Source: Bedellia somnulentella (lineage: Eukaryota > Arthropoda > Insecta > Lepidoptera > Bedelliidae). Taken from it: a DNA stretch of 64,000 nucleotides. The translations under genes and the position numbers were made by a program. Location of the stretch: NCBI GenBank assembly GCA_963576735.1, contig OY755198.1:4402001-4466000 (forward strand), given 5' to 3'. How positions within the stretch are numbered: position 1 is the first letter of the stretch; every line of letters starts with the position of its first letter. Shown piece by piece: positions 9,599 through 20,700 of the stretch. The notes under the pieces are model-generated. The model was not told the origin of the DNA. It did not search any database and saw only the letters and a program-made list of their open reading frames with translations.

Positions 9599-11356
9599 AT
9601 GCCAGTTATGCCGAAGGAAGACGGAAGAGAGGGTGTGAAGACACGCGCTCAGAAAGCCGCAGAGGGTGAACAGCTGTCGGAAATGAGGTCATCGGTCACG
9701 AACCCTCGGAGTGACATTCCAGAGGAGACGTCCGCGGTGACTAACGCGCCGTCTACATCAACGGCGCCGGCGGCCGCAACTAATACTGACTTGGCGATGA
9801 TAGTTGAAATGTTTCAAAGCATGCGTGAAGCACAACAAAGCATACAGGATGTTGTGAAAAACATACATTCGGAGGTACAGGGTGTTGTGAAACAAGAAGT
9901 TCGTGAGTTGCGCGAGGAACAGCAAACTAAGTTCTCACAAGTTCTCACTGCGGTCAATGAAGTCAGTGGTCGGGTGGTTACTGTGGAAAAAGACGTAGAG
10001 CAGATGAAGGAGCAGGTAACCACTATTGAGAAAGATATCGATGACATGAAGACCGACTTCCGCGGAATGGAGAAAAGGGTTCTGCAGCTTGAATCACGAC
10101 CGGTCAAGGTTCTCTCCGGTGAGAATGTAGTAGCTGTCCATGGTCCTCGTGTGAAGGTTCCTCCTTACGACGGAACAACATCCTGGTCGGCGTATAGACA
10201 TCAGTTCCAGACTGTTGCGGCTGCCAATGGTTGGACTGATGAACAGTGTTTGACTGCACTGACGGTGGCGCTCCGAGGTCAAGCACTGTCAGTAATAGAG
10301 GCGCTGCCGACTCCGAGTGGTGGTTTCAAGGACCTGCTGGATGCGTTGGAGTCTCGCTATGGAGAGCGACACCTGGAGCACGTGTTCCGCGCTCAGCTGC
10401 GTGATAGGGTCCAGCGTTCCGGAGAGGGACTTCAGCAGTGGGCCCTTGAAATCGAGAAGCTCGTCCGCAAGGCCTATCCCAGTGTAGATCCGAAGACGGT
10501 GGAAATGAACCTGGTGCAAGCATTCGTCGACGGCATCAGAGATATCGAAGTGAGAACAGCGGTGAGACTTCAACACCACACGTCTCTCAAGGATGCCTTG
10601 GCGAACGCTCTAGAAGTTGAAGCTTGCCGCCAGGATACGCGCCAAACTCATCGACTTCGTGAGATTGCGGAAGCAAATGAGGACGTCAAGGTCATTAAAG
10701 CACCCGTCGGAAGGAGTACTGGACCGATTTGTTATGGCTGCGGGAAAAGGGGCCATTTGAGATTAAGTTGCCCGCTGAGGAAGGAAGAGCACCTACAATT
10801 GGTCGTGCCCAGAGCCAAGGTTAAAGATGTACTGCGGGAAACACATGACGGTGTTTCGGGGGTAAATCGTACGTTGCAGAAGGTTCGTGCGAAGTTTTAC
10901 TGGCTTCATTGTAGGGACGACGTACAGGACTGGTGCCGGAAATGTACAACGTGTGCCGCGGTGAAAGGTCCGCAGACCCGGAGTAGAGGGGGATTACGGT
11001 TGTACAATGTGGGAGCTCCCTGGGAGAGGATTGCCGTTGATGTGGCTGGACCGTTTCCACAATCAGAGTCCGGAAATAAATATTTCATGGTGGTGATGGA
11101 TTACTTCACTAAGTGGCCTGAAGTGTTTGCCATACCCAATCAAGAAGCAATAACTGTGGCTACAAAACTGGTTGAGGAAGTGATCTGTCGATTTGGCGTG
11201 CCCCTGGAGATACACTCTGACCAGGGAAGAAATTTTGAGTCACAAGTATTTCAAGAGGTGTGCAAACTACTTGGAATGCATAAAACCAGGACGACGCCAT
11301 ATCATCCTCAGTCAGATGGAATGGTGGAGAGGTTCAACCAAACACTGGAGAGATAG
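9599..11356 (+). CDS. Gypsy gag-integrase fusion ORF
   Basis: The ATG at 9599 is chosen as the first in frame after the primer site. The product of about 585 residues starts with a coiled-coil-rich region, followed by a gag capsid-like domain (VPPYDGTTSWSAYRHQFQ onward) and one CCHC knuckle (CYGCGKRGHLRLSC, about residues 380-393). It then passes straight into integrase: a zinc-binding domain with CRKCTTC and a catalytic core with Asp in IAVDVAG, Asp in HSDQGRN and Glu in GMVERFN. The intervening protease, reverse transcriptase and RNase H are absent with the frame kept. The integrase zinc domain seems to lack its second His around HDGVSGVNRTL. The frame ends at TAG 11354-11356 inside a normally continuous integrase helix. 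Confidence 0.8.
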   Translation: MPVMPKEDGREGVKTRAQKAAEGEQLSEMRSSVTNPRSDIPEETSAVTNAPSTSTAPAAATNTDLAMIVEMFQSMREAQQSIQDVVKNIHSEVQGVVKQEVRELREEQQTKFSQVLTAVNEVSGRVVTVEKDVEQMKEQVTTIEKDIDDMKTDFRGMEKRVLQLESRPVKVLSGENVVAVHGPRVKVPPYDGTTSWSAYRHQFQTVAAANGWTDEQCLTALTVALRGQALSVIEALPTPSGGFKDLLDALESRYGERHLEHVFRAQLRDRVQRSGEGLQQWALEIEKLVRKAYPSVDPKTVEMNLVQAFVDGIRDIEVRTAVRLQHHTSLKDALANALEVEACRQDTRQTHRLREIAEANEDVKVIKAPVGRSTGPICYGCGKRGHLRLSCPLRKEEHLQLVVPRAKVKDVLRETHDGVSGVNRTLQKVRAKFYWLHCRDDVQDWCRKCTTCAAVKGPQTRSRGGLRLYNVGAPWERIAVDVAGPFPQSESGNKYFMVVMDYFTKWPEVFAIPNQEAITVATKLVEEVICRFGVPLEIHSDQGRNFESQVFQEVCKLLGMHKTRTTPYHPQSDGMVERFNQTLER

Positions 11357-11884
11357 TTGGCGAAGATGGTTGAAAAACATCAGAAGGACTGGGACAAACA
11401 CATTCCATTATTTTTACTGTCTTACCGGTCAGCTGTTCACGAAAGCACGAAGGAAACACCTGCTTTCGTCAATTTCGGAAGAGAGCTACGATTGCCTGTA
11501 GATTTGTTGACAGGAGGGTCACCAGATGAGCCGCAGAGTGTAACTGAATATGTAAGCGATTTGAGGGAAAGAATGCAAGATGTACATTCCCTAGTGCGTG
11601 AAAATGGTTTACATGCTAGTGAAAAGATGAAAACCAGATATGACCGTAAAGCTAACACGCCGCGTTTCGAAGAGGGTATGCTCGTCTGGTTACACAATCC
11701 AACTCGCCAGAAAGGGAAGTCCCCTAAGTTACAAAATAGGTGGGAAGGACCGTACAAGGTGGTCACTAGAATAAACGATGTAACGTACAGAATTCAACGC
11801 CAACCTAGAGGGGCTTCGAAAATAGTTCACATCGATCGACTTGCGAAGTACCATGGAAGCAATAATACTCGGGACGAGTATTAA
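11357..11884 (+). pseudogene. Gypsy integrase C-terminal part after an in-frame stop
   Basis: Directly after the TAG at 11354-11356 the same frame continues with VEKHQKDWDKHIPLF, SYRSAVHESTKETPAF and a chromatin-like GPY/F module (LQNRWEGPYKVV ... HIDRLAKYHG). It stops at TAA 11882-11884, just before the polypurine tract. A single nonsense change therefore separates it from the upstream frame. This copy can encode intact integrase only if the stop is bypassed. Confidence 0.8.
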
Positions 11885-11887
11885 TGT

Positions 11888-11900
11888 AAGGAGGGGGTAA
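11888..11900 (+). promoter_or_regulatory. Polypurine tract of the gypsy element
   Basis: AAGGAGGGGGTAA abuts the 3' LTR, the usual place and composition of the plus-strand primer. Confidence 0.7.
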
Positions 11901-12393
11901 TGTTACGACATCTGTTCTCTAGTAGGAGATAGGATTTGCCACTACTAGATTATAACAGATGGCGTTACTAGTATTTTAATAAGTAAAAAAAGGAATTACT
12001 AGATGTTTCTCGAATATCGACTTTTCGAGAATGTGGTACTAGAACTTTCTGTAATATTCGCGTATTTGAGATTTGGCATATATAAAGAGCAACGCGTGCT
12101 ACGGAGTTATTCGAGTGCGAAGAACTAAAGCGAGAACAAGCGAAATACTAGAGCGAAGAAATTAAATACGACAGTGCAGTGATATACGGATTACGGAAAT
12201 AAGCTTAACGGTGTGGACAGTGTTACTATAACGGAGTAAATTAGTGTTGTTAATTAGTGCGAGTATCGATAGTTAATTATCGATAGTGTTTGTTGTGTTG
12301 TGTAAAGTGCGTTATTGGTCAATAAATATAATTACACCTTATTGCACGAAAGTGTGACTGGTATTTATCAAATTAAGAACCCGGTACGTAACA
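11901..12393 (+). repeat. Gypsy 3' LTR
   Basis: 493 bp at a constant offset of 2820 bp from the 5' LTR, with no mismatch seen. This indicates recent insertion or recent conversion. Confidence 0.9.
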
Positions 12394-12904
12394 ATATATT
12401 GTATTTTTATCACAGTGTGAAAAATTGACAATTATAATCGATTAATCGACTAATTGATTATAATCTAATGACGATATAATCGATTAATCGATTATTAGAT
12501 TATAATCGATAAGTCGATTAATCGATAATATCGATTACATTACAATTATAATCGATTAATCGATCATAATCGATCATATCGTTCTTCGATTATAATCTAA
12601 TAATCGATAGTATCGATATAATCGATAGTATCGATAATACTATCGATTATTAGATTATTTGGGCCTCATTTGCATAATCGATTATAATCGATACACAATC
12701 GATTATCCGGCAACACTAGTGTATATATACTTGTGCTTAAGTATAGATAGTATATTTATGCCTAAATGCTTCATTACTACTATGTATTAAAATGTGCATA
12801 GGTGTTTCATGTAACGCTATTGAATGTATGTTTATAGTCACTTGCTACGAAACTATATTTGCTGTAGTTATTGTAGAACAGTATAGTGTTGATTATATGA
12901 AATG

Positions 12905-13497
12905 ATAGTTAATCAAACAGAGTTTTATTTGTAGAGGTTATAGATTTCTCTAGTATTGAATACCATCCCGTAAGGCCTGACACTGGTTTACGTATAAGTC
13001 CGAGTAATTGAACAGTTAGCCTCGGTTACAAACGACGCTTGAGACCCTTGATTTAATAATGCTCTAATAATTCGTTTACAATCAGTTGAATTTGATACCT
13101 TTACTCTAGCCGTCGCAAGAAGCACGCTGTTCGGTTGAAGCTCTCCTCTCGAAAATGCTGTGGTAATGTGTTTGTCACCTTGGGATGTGGTCGATCTCTC
13201 GTGTCCCCTTGGTGACGCCTTTGCAGCTTCCTCGCTCGCTGCCGTACCCTCACGGTTGGTGACTTCCAATCGCACAAAATGTAGCATAGTATGGTGTCTC
13301 CTTCCGCATTTTCTACAACTCGACTGCCGGCACTTGAAAACTGCGTGATGGGGCGATAAGCAGTTGAAGCATAGCCGATTACTCTGGACGAAATCTTGTC
13401 GATCCTTAGGTGTCATGTTTTCAAACCTCTTGCAATGATTGATATAGTGTTTTTCATGACACATCGCACACTCGGGTTCGCCATTCTGTGGCGCCAT
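12905..13497 (-). pseudogene. BEL/Pao gag zinc knuckles and protease start
   Basis: The minus strand encodes ECAMCHEKHYINHCKRF, RLCFNCLSPHHAVFKC and a third Cys/His cluster (SCRKCGRRHHTMLH), typical of BEL gag. These are followed by RIIRALLNQGSQASFVTE, the start of the BEL aspartic protease. The usual catalytic Asp of the L-L-D-Q-G-S motif is Asn here. After SFVTE the matching sequence (TVQLLGL, PVSG) lies in another frame, so there is a frameshift near 13000. The protein continues at 8205-7880 beyond the foldback MITE. The upstream edge abuts the minisatellite at 13497. Confidence 0.75.
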
Positions 13498-13499
13498 TC

Positions 13500-15070
13500 T
13501 TTGACCACATTGCTCAGACGATTATCACTTGCATGATACATTGCAGCAATGTAGACGTCAAATTCTTGCATTACATGTTGAATTGCATTTTGCATTGCAT
13601 GTTGCATTACATGTTGCATTACATGTTGCATTGCTCCAATGTATAACCGGCTTAACGCGCGATTTTTTTTTGACTTTGACTTTTGATCAAGACGCAGTTC
13701 ATAAGCGCCAGGGGTTTTAGTCATGAGAACATGTTACCTTTCATGATACATTGCAGCAATGAAGACGTCAAATTCTTCCATTGCATGTTACATTACATGT
13801 TGCATTGCATGTTGCATATCATGTTGCATTGCCCCAATGTATACCCGGCTTAACGCGCGATCAAGACGCAGTTCATGAGCGCGAGACGTTTAAGTCATGA
13901 GAACATCTTACAATGTATGTTACCTTGCATGAAACATTGCAGCAATGTATACGTCAATTTCTTGCAATGCATGTTGCATTACATGTTGCATTACACCAAT
14001 AAATACCCGCCTTAACGCGCGATCCATGCGCAGATATTGCGCGCGAAGCGTCTAAATCGTGAGAACATCTTACAATGTATGTTACCTTGCATGATACATT
14101 GCAGCAATAAAGACGTCAAATTCTTGCATTGCATGTTGCATTAAATGTTGCATTGCATGTCGCATTGCAAGTTGCATTGCATGTTGCATTGCATGTTGCA
14201 TTACATGTTGCATTGCTCCAATGTTTACCCGGCTTAACGCGCGATCAAGACGCAGTTCATAAGCGCCAGGGGTTTTAGTCATGAGATCATGTTACCTTGC
14301 ATGTTGCATTGCATGTTGCATTGCATGTTGCATTACATGTTGCATTGCATGTTACATTGCATGTTACATTGCATGTTGCATTGCATGTTGCATTGCATGT
14401 TACCTTGCATGTTGCATTGCATGTTACCTTGCATGTTGCAGTGCAGGTTGCATTGCATGTTGCAGTGCAGGTTGCATTGCATGTTGCATTGCATCTTGCA
14501 TTGCATGTTGCATTGCAGGTTGCATTGCATGTTGCATTACATGTTGCAGTGCAGGTTGCATTGCATGTTGCATTACATGTTGCATTGCTCCAATGTATAC
14601 CCGTCTTAACGCGCGATCGAGACGCAATTCATGAGCGCCAGGGGTTTTAATCATGAGAACATGTTATCTTGCATGTTGCATTGCATGTTACCTTGCATGT
14701 TACATTGCACGTTGCATTGCATGTTGCATTGCACGTTGCATTGCATGTTGCATTGCATGTTGCATTGCATGTTGCATTACATGTTGCATTACATGTTGCA
14801 TTGCTCCAATGTTTACCCGGCTTAACGCGCGATCAAGACGCAGTTCATAAGCGCCAGGGGTTTTAGTCATGAGATCATGTTACCTTGCATGTTGCATTGC
14901 AGGTTGCATTGCATGTTGCATTGCATGTTGCATTACATGTTGCATTGCATGTTGCATTGCATGTTACCTTGCATGTTGCATTGCACCAATGTATACCCGG
15001 CTTTACAAACATTATCACTTGCATGATACATTGCAGCAATGTAGACGTCAAATTCTTGCAATGCATGTTG
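13500..15070. repeat. Composite minisatellite of TGCATTGCATGT units
   Basis: Long runs of a 12-bp unit (TGCATTGCATGT with ACATG and CAGG variants) are separated about seven times by a ~100-bp spacer containing CCAATGTATACCCGGCTTAA, GACGCAGTTCATAAGCGCC and TTTTAGTCATGAGA. This gives a higher-order repeat of unequal periods. The Cys-, His- and Met-rich open frames in it on both strands arise from the repeat and have no gene-like start or composition. A small block of the same composite lies at 6575-6945. Confidence 0.85.
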
Positions 15071-15259
15071 CTTTTCCTTCTTCCATGACGAAAGAGCCTT
15101 GATTGAAATAACCAGGATGAAAAACATGATGTTGCAATATAATTTTTTTCTTAAATATAATTAAGAGTAATTTATTGATGTTTTTTATATACTTTTTTGT
15201 TTAACAATTTAGCAACTCTGTTTATTACTAATAAAAAAAAACTTTATTAACATATATTG

Positions 15260-15715
15260 ATAAATCTCTGTCTAGTATTGATAACTTTACATACATACTT
15301 ATATTTCAAACTAAGAACCTCCTTTTTTTCGAGTCGGTTAAAGAACTTAAACCTTTTCCTGAATGTAATAACAAAACTGATAACTCTTTGTCTAATAATA
15401 ACTAAGAACATTCAAACTTACATACATACTTATAGGTGAAACTCAGAAACTCCTTTTTTGAGATGGTTAGAACATTATAACCTTCTCCTGAAAGTAACAA
15501 GTACTTTTCTGAAAACCGCATCCAAATAGCTTAAGCCAAACGTGAGATAATCGCGGACCAACAGACATACATACAGGTGAAAAACAGAACCTTCTTTCTT
15601 TTTTTGGTCGGTTAAAGCACTAAAACCTTCTCCTAAATGTAACGAATAGTTTTCTGAAAACCGCATCCAAATAGCTTAAGCCAAACGCGAGATAATCGCG
15701 GACAATTATACATAC
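15260..15715. repeat. Diverged tandem repeats of ~170 bp
   Basis: Three partial direct copies carry TACATACATACTTATA, AACCTCCTTTTTT..TCGGTTAA, CCTTCTCCTGAAAGTAAC and CTGAAAACCGCATCCAAATA. The last two (about 15430-15700) are the most complete. The sequence is AT-rich and has no gene. The type resembles dispersed repeats common in moths and butterflies. Confidence 0.6.
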
Positions 15716-16036
15716 ATACAATACCAAAGAGTATATAATCGATACAATACATAGAAACAATCGAACATTTATGCAATAATTTTATAAGGAAAATATTAAA
15801 AACGGTGCAGGATTGTGTCTACTCTACTTCACATAAGAAAAACTCAAGATTAGAGATCGTTAAGTTTGCATTATAAACTAGGTGACATTAAAATCCAGCC
15901 AGTTGGCTCTCTATATTCAGTGTATTACTTTACTCTATGGTATTACTTTACTCTATGAAGTCTATACTATATAGTTTGTGGTTAAAGTTTGTTTACATTT
16001 GGTTTCATCACAATTTATATTTTTGCATTTTTTAAT
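15716..16036. other. AT-rich flank leading into the upstream duplicate
   Basis: No gene was seen. From about 15970 the sequence (GTTTGTGGTTAAAGTTTG...) matches 44448 onward, marking the left edge of the duplicated block. Confidence 0.5.
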
Positions 16037-16227
16037 TCTAAATACAAAGGGTTGTCAACGTTGTGTCAAAGGAGACGGTTGGATTTTTTTCTAGGCGAGA
16101 GAAAAATAATTATTTTTATCATTCGTAGTATTCCAAATACCATTATTATTGATAAATATTACCTTAGTATATTTTATTTAAGTAGTAGTATCATTACAAT
16201 CATTTAATTATAATCACTAGTAATAAG

Positions 16228-17709
16228 ATGGATGCGTCCTCTGGAGGTTCTACGGAACCTCCAGGAGACTCATTTGTATCAGCTTCCAATACCAATAAAA
16301 ACTCCGATTCGGAATCTTGTCCATCAGACGTTGACCACCAGGTCGTTATATCATATGATGGTTTTGAGATAAAGGGAAAAAAACGGAAGCGTCCTAATCG
16401 AAATAAATCCACCAAAATCCAGTATTTAACTGCTGATACCGAGTTACCACTAGGCCAAAAATCTATATCAGTCTCTCCATCTCCTCCAACCCAGCACTCA
16501 AACTCCCTTCTACCATCCACAGAGTCTACCATTCGTACAGCTGGATTTTCATCTCATACTCCTAGTGGCAGGCAAAATTATAAAATAAATGACAAAGGGC
16601 CATATACAATTCATGTCCAACGTGTTGTAGAATCACCCTCTTCGAGTGACACACTCCACCCAATAAAGTTCGGCAAATTTATTTCGAAATTCGGTCTCAA
16701 CATAGTAAATGGTAGTCTACAGAGTATTGGACGGAATAGAATCACTCTTGCTTTTAAAGAAGCCGATGAAGCAAATAAATTCATAACTAATAATGACATG
16801 ATTAAAGCTGGTTACAAAGTCTTCATCCCTACCTTTAGTACAACTCGCCTCGGACTAGTTAAAGGTATTCCTGCAGATTGGACAGACGACGAGGTCTTAC
16901 AAAATATTTCCACACCAATTGGTTGTGGTGAGGTTATTAAGGTTCGGCGTCTAAATTTTAAAGTAATTATTGATGGAATTAGAACCTGGAGGCCTTCTCA
17001 GACATGTGTTTTGACCTTCGATGGACAATCCCTGCCTGACAGAGTCTTCATGTGCCTAAATTCATTACGCGTTGAAAAATATTATTATCCTACAATTCAG
17101 TGTTTCAATTGTTGTCGTTTTGGCCATACAAAATTCCAGTGCAGATCAAAACCTCGTTGTTATAAATGTGGGGATAACCATACCGGGGAATCTTGTTCCG
17201 TTGAGGAAAGCGAATCGTCATGTCTTTTATGCTCGGGATTCCACTTTGCAACCAGCAAATCTTGTCCTGAGTATGGTAGACAAAAAGATATAAAGATCTC
17301 TATGACTGAGAAGAGCATTTCTTATGTGGAGGCTTGCAAATTACATTCTCCCATTCAATCTATATCTTACAGCGATGCACTAAGATCAAAGAAAGAAAAT
17401 CAAAATATATCATACAAAAAAACCATCTTTATGAAACCCAAAACACATAAACCAATTCATCCTGGATATGATAAAATTGCACATGCTCAGTTAATTTCAT
17501 CACCTGCCTCCAGCATAGAAAATGGAGCAGGCTTAAACAAGCACAATCTAACAGTCCCTGAATTGATTGAGATTCTTATTAGATTGCTATCAAAACAAGA
17601 CTCACCGTCCAACGCTGCCCTTATCGGAGATAATATCTCATCAAAAATCAATAATGGACCAGCTGTGTCAGACAGCAATACAGTGGAACACTCAAAGCAT
17701 TCAAAATAA
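16228..17709 (+). CDS. LINE ORF1 (gag-like, nucleic-acid-binding protein)
   Basis: 493 residues from an ATG at 16228. The N-terminus is Ser/Pro-rich and disordered. A middle region (about residues 130-280, from PYTIHVQRVVESPSSSD) precedes three zinc knuckles: CFNCCRFGHTKFQC (residues 292-305), CYKCGDNHTGESC and CLLCSGFHFATSKSC. Such proteins coat the LINE RNA and act as chaperones in the RNP. The 3' end overlaps ORF2 by 56 bp in another frame, which suggests translation by reinitiation or a similar coupling. No stop or frameshift is present. The product length is in the normal range for I-type ORF1. Confidence 0.85.
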   Translation: MDASSGGSTEPPGDSFVSASNTNKNSDSESCPSDVDHQVVISYDGFEIKGKKRKRPNRNKSTKIQYLTADTELPLGQKSISVSPSPPTQHSNSLLPSTESTIRTAGFSSHTPSGRQNYKINDKGPYTIHVQRVVESPSSSDTLHPIKFGKFISKFGLNIVNGSLQSIGRNRITLAFKEADEANKFITNNDMIKAGYKVFIPTFSTTRLGLVKGIPADWTDDEVLQNISTPIGCGEVIKVRRLNFKVIIDGIRTWRPSQTCVLTFDGQSLPDRVFMCLNSLRVEKYYYPTIQCFNCCRFGHTKFQCRSKPRCYKCGDNHTGESCSVEESESSCLLCSGFHFATSKSCPEYGRQKDIKISMTEKSISYVEACKLHSPIQSISYSDALRSKKENQNISYKKTIFMKPKTHKPIHPGYDKIAHAQLISSPASSIENGAGLNKHNLTVPELIEILIRLLSKQDSPSNAALIGDNISSKINNGPAVSDSNTVEHSKHSK

Positions 17710-20700
17710 AAAAACAGACATTTTATATTTAATTAATAAATTTAAACCCTACATCTTTGCCATATCTGAAACATGGCTTAAACCAGGGAATCCTTTTAGG
17801 ATTCCTGGTTATCAATGTTTCAGGGATGACAAGGTCAATGGGATTGGCGGCGGAGCCGCAATTTTCCTAAATAACGACACAATTGCCAGGAGAATCCACA
17901 TTGATTCCCCAGACAATTGGTCAATAGTAATTATTTTAATTCATAACATTTACTTCATCTCATTGTACATTCCTAAACCTTCATCACATATCATAGATCA
18001 CCTTTTTAACATCCTCACCCATCTCGATAGCCCATTCATTATCATGGGCGATTTTAACATACATCACCCAGCATGGGGTTGTGGTAGGTCAGATAACTTG
18101 GCAAACCCACTGTTCAATTTACTTGACCATTTTGGTCTCTGTATGTTGAACAGTGGTTCTCCAACTAGACGGACTAGACCTCAGGAACATGCTAGTGCTG
18201 TGGACCTAACATTGGTGTCAGCGGGTTTGGCTGCATCTATGTCTTGGTCAGTACATCCGAGCACCTTTGGTAGTGATCATTTTCCCATTATCATATCACT
18301 TCCATTTCGAACAAAACGCACATTTAGCAATCCCGTCTTCAAATTTAAAACTAATAACATTACCGATTGGTCTAAATTTACAGACGCCCTCAATTTAAAT
18401 ATTAGTAAGTTTCCAGTTATCAACAGCTCTTCAGTGTTCCACTGCACAGATGCATTATTAATTGGAATAATTGACGCGGCTGAACAAACCATTCCCAAAA
18501 CAACAATAGGTATTATCACCCATAGATCTCCGCCATGGTGGGACGGTGAGTGTTTGGAGGCTGTATTGAATCGTAAACAAGCAGAATTATCATATATACA
18601 ATGCATGTCTGATGAAAATTTCAACAATCTCATTAATGTAAACAATAAAACAAAATTTATTTTGAAACAGAAGAAAATGGATGGCTGGAAATCGTTTTGT
18701 GAAAAAATTTCGCCAAACACACCATCATATTTAGTTTGGAAACAAATTAAAAAATTCAAAGGAGTCTTCCACGAATCTTCTCCTCGCTGTCCGGCCTCTG
18801 TTGAGTGGGAGAATGACTTTTTGGATAAAATTGCACCCCCTTTCGTACCCCAAAATCCTCAGTTAACTGTTGGCTCTCAAAATCATTCCGGGTATGAATA
18901 TGACAAACCATTTACTATGAAGGAATTACACTTAGTGCTGGAATCCGTAAAAGAGTCATCACCAGGCATTGATAACATCCCGTATTCCTTCATAGTAAAC
19001 GCAGGAGAGTCATTTCACAATTACTTTTTGAATTTAATAAACCTTATTTTGGAAACTGGTACTGTGCCAATCCAGCTAAAAACACAGGTTATGATTCCAA
19101 TTTTGAAATTAGGGAAAGATCCTGATGTAGCTTCCAATTATCGCCCTATAGCTATGTCCAGTGTGCTGACAAAAATTATGGAACATTTGGTTAAAAACCG
19201 TTTAGAATGGATTGTCGAAAATAGAAAACTCATTCCAAATTCTCAGAATGGCTTTCGAAAAGGCAAAAGCACACTGGACAGCCTGAGTATCTTTACAACA
19301 GATATTCGGCTAGCCTTTTCAAGGAACGAATCTGTTGTAGCTGGTTTTTTGGATATCACCTCAGCATACGATAATGTTCTTCTCCCATTGTTGAAGTCAA
19401 AAATGATAGCTCTGGATCTCCCACCTAAATTTATAAATTTCATCTTTAATTTATTTGAAAGCAGACAGGTTGTCCTTCGTGCAAATGGGAACCTTTCCCA
19501 AAGCCGCATATTGCACAAGGGACTACCACAGGGATCTGTCTTGAGCCCTCTTTTATTTAACATTTACACGTACGATTTGTTCCGGTCCGTTGTCCATTTT
19601 TGTCGAATTTTACAGTACGCAGATGACATTGTCCTATATTCCAACAATGAAAACATTAGAATCGCTGCGGACCACATTTCGGAGGGGATCCAGTCGCTTT
19701 CGGATTGGCTCAGCCTCCATGGTCTCGATCTATCACCATCTAAAAGTTCCATAGTAATTTTCACAAGAAAAAGAAACATTCCTCACATTCAAATAAACTT
19801 TTCAGACTCATTAATCCCCATCAGAAACGAAATTAAATTTTTAGGTCTTATTCTGGATTCAAAATTATCTTTTCGATCTCACTTTAATTATATAATTTCC
19901 AAATGTGAAAAAAACTTAAATATTCTTCGGTGTCTCGCCGGTGTATGGTGGGGAGCCCATCCATTCTATTTAAAAATGGTGTATAATGCCACCATTAGAA
20001 GCGTAATGGATTATGCCTCGTTCCTTTTTGCCCCAATCAGCTTAACCATAGCTTCTCTTTTTGATCGTATTCAAACGAGAGCCATGAGGATAATTTGTGG
20101 AGCCATGAAATCGAGCCCGACAAATGCGCTACAAGTGGAGTGTGGTGAACCTCCTCTCGACTTACGACGACAATACCTATCTGATAAATTTCTATTCCGA
20201 ATAAGTCAATACAATCATCCCCTTCTCCCTAAATTACAATTACTCTCTTCTTATGTTAATACATCACCATATTGGACTCATAAAAATAAACCCTGTTTAG
20301 TAAATAGTTTTTATAAACTGAAGCAAATAAAACACCCGATACATAAAATTGAAAATTTTCCTCTTTTTAACGCCGACTTTGAATCAATATTAAATATCCC
20401 TAATGTGATACTAAACCTCGATATTGACAAAAATGATCTTTTCGCTTCAAAAAAGTTTTTGTCTATCACAAATGAGTTATGGCCCGGTCGGCATTTTATC
20501 TTTACAGACGCGTCTAAATTTAGTCAAGAGGGCTGCGTTGGAGTGTCTGTTTATCATCAAAATTATAACATTATACAAAAGATAAAGTGCCCTCCTGAAA
20601 CCACTGTTTATACTGGCGAGTACCGTGGGATTATTGAAGCCATTAAATATATAATTCTTTTCAAATTAAATAGTAGTGTCATATTCTCAGATTCATTAAG

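Larger units (their letters stand above)
9081..12393 (+). mobile_element. Ty3/gypsy LTR retrotransposon, young, internally deleted
   Basis: Two 493-bp LTRs, which I read as identical base for base, bound a 2.3-kb interior. The LTRs begin TGTTACGAC and end CGTAACA. A 4-6 bp duplication of ATAT(AT) flanks them, its length blurred by the AT-rich target. A TGGTGACAGAAGTGG primer-site-like sequence follows the 5' LTR and a purine tract AGGAGGGGGTAA precedes the 3' LTR. The interior encodes gag and integrase but no protease, reverse transcriptase or RNase H, so it must have moved using proteins made elsewhere. Confidence 0.9.
8557..12718. mobile_element. hAT-like foldback MITE with ~300-bp ATCGAT-rich inverted repeats
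   Basis: The ends are TAGAGTTGCCGG (8557) and CCGGCAACACTA (12718). They are flanked by an exact 8-bp direct repeat GTGTATAT (8549-8556 and 12719-12726). TAGNG-type termini and an 8-bp duplication are typical of hAT elements. The arms (about 8557-8848 and 12404-12718) are inverted copies rich in overlapping ATCGAT/AATCGATTA motifs. No coding sequence belongs to it. The gypsy element and a SINE-like fragment sit inside, so the original element was only about 0.7 kb. Confidence 0.8.

Noticed and set aside
14281..14866. Overlapping Cys/His/Met-rich open frames on both strands
   Set aside because: They are translations of the 12-bp minisatellite. Every frame is open, with no gene-like start, domain or codon bias.
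18277..18759. 160-codon minus-strand frame inside LINE ORF2
   Set aside because: Shadow of the coding strand; no domain and no start context.
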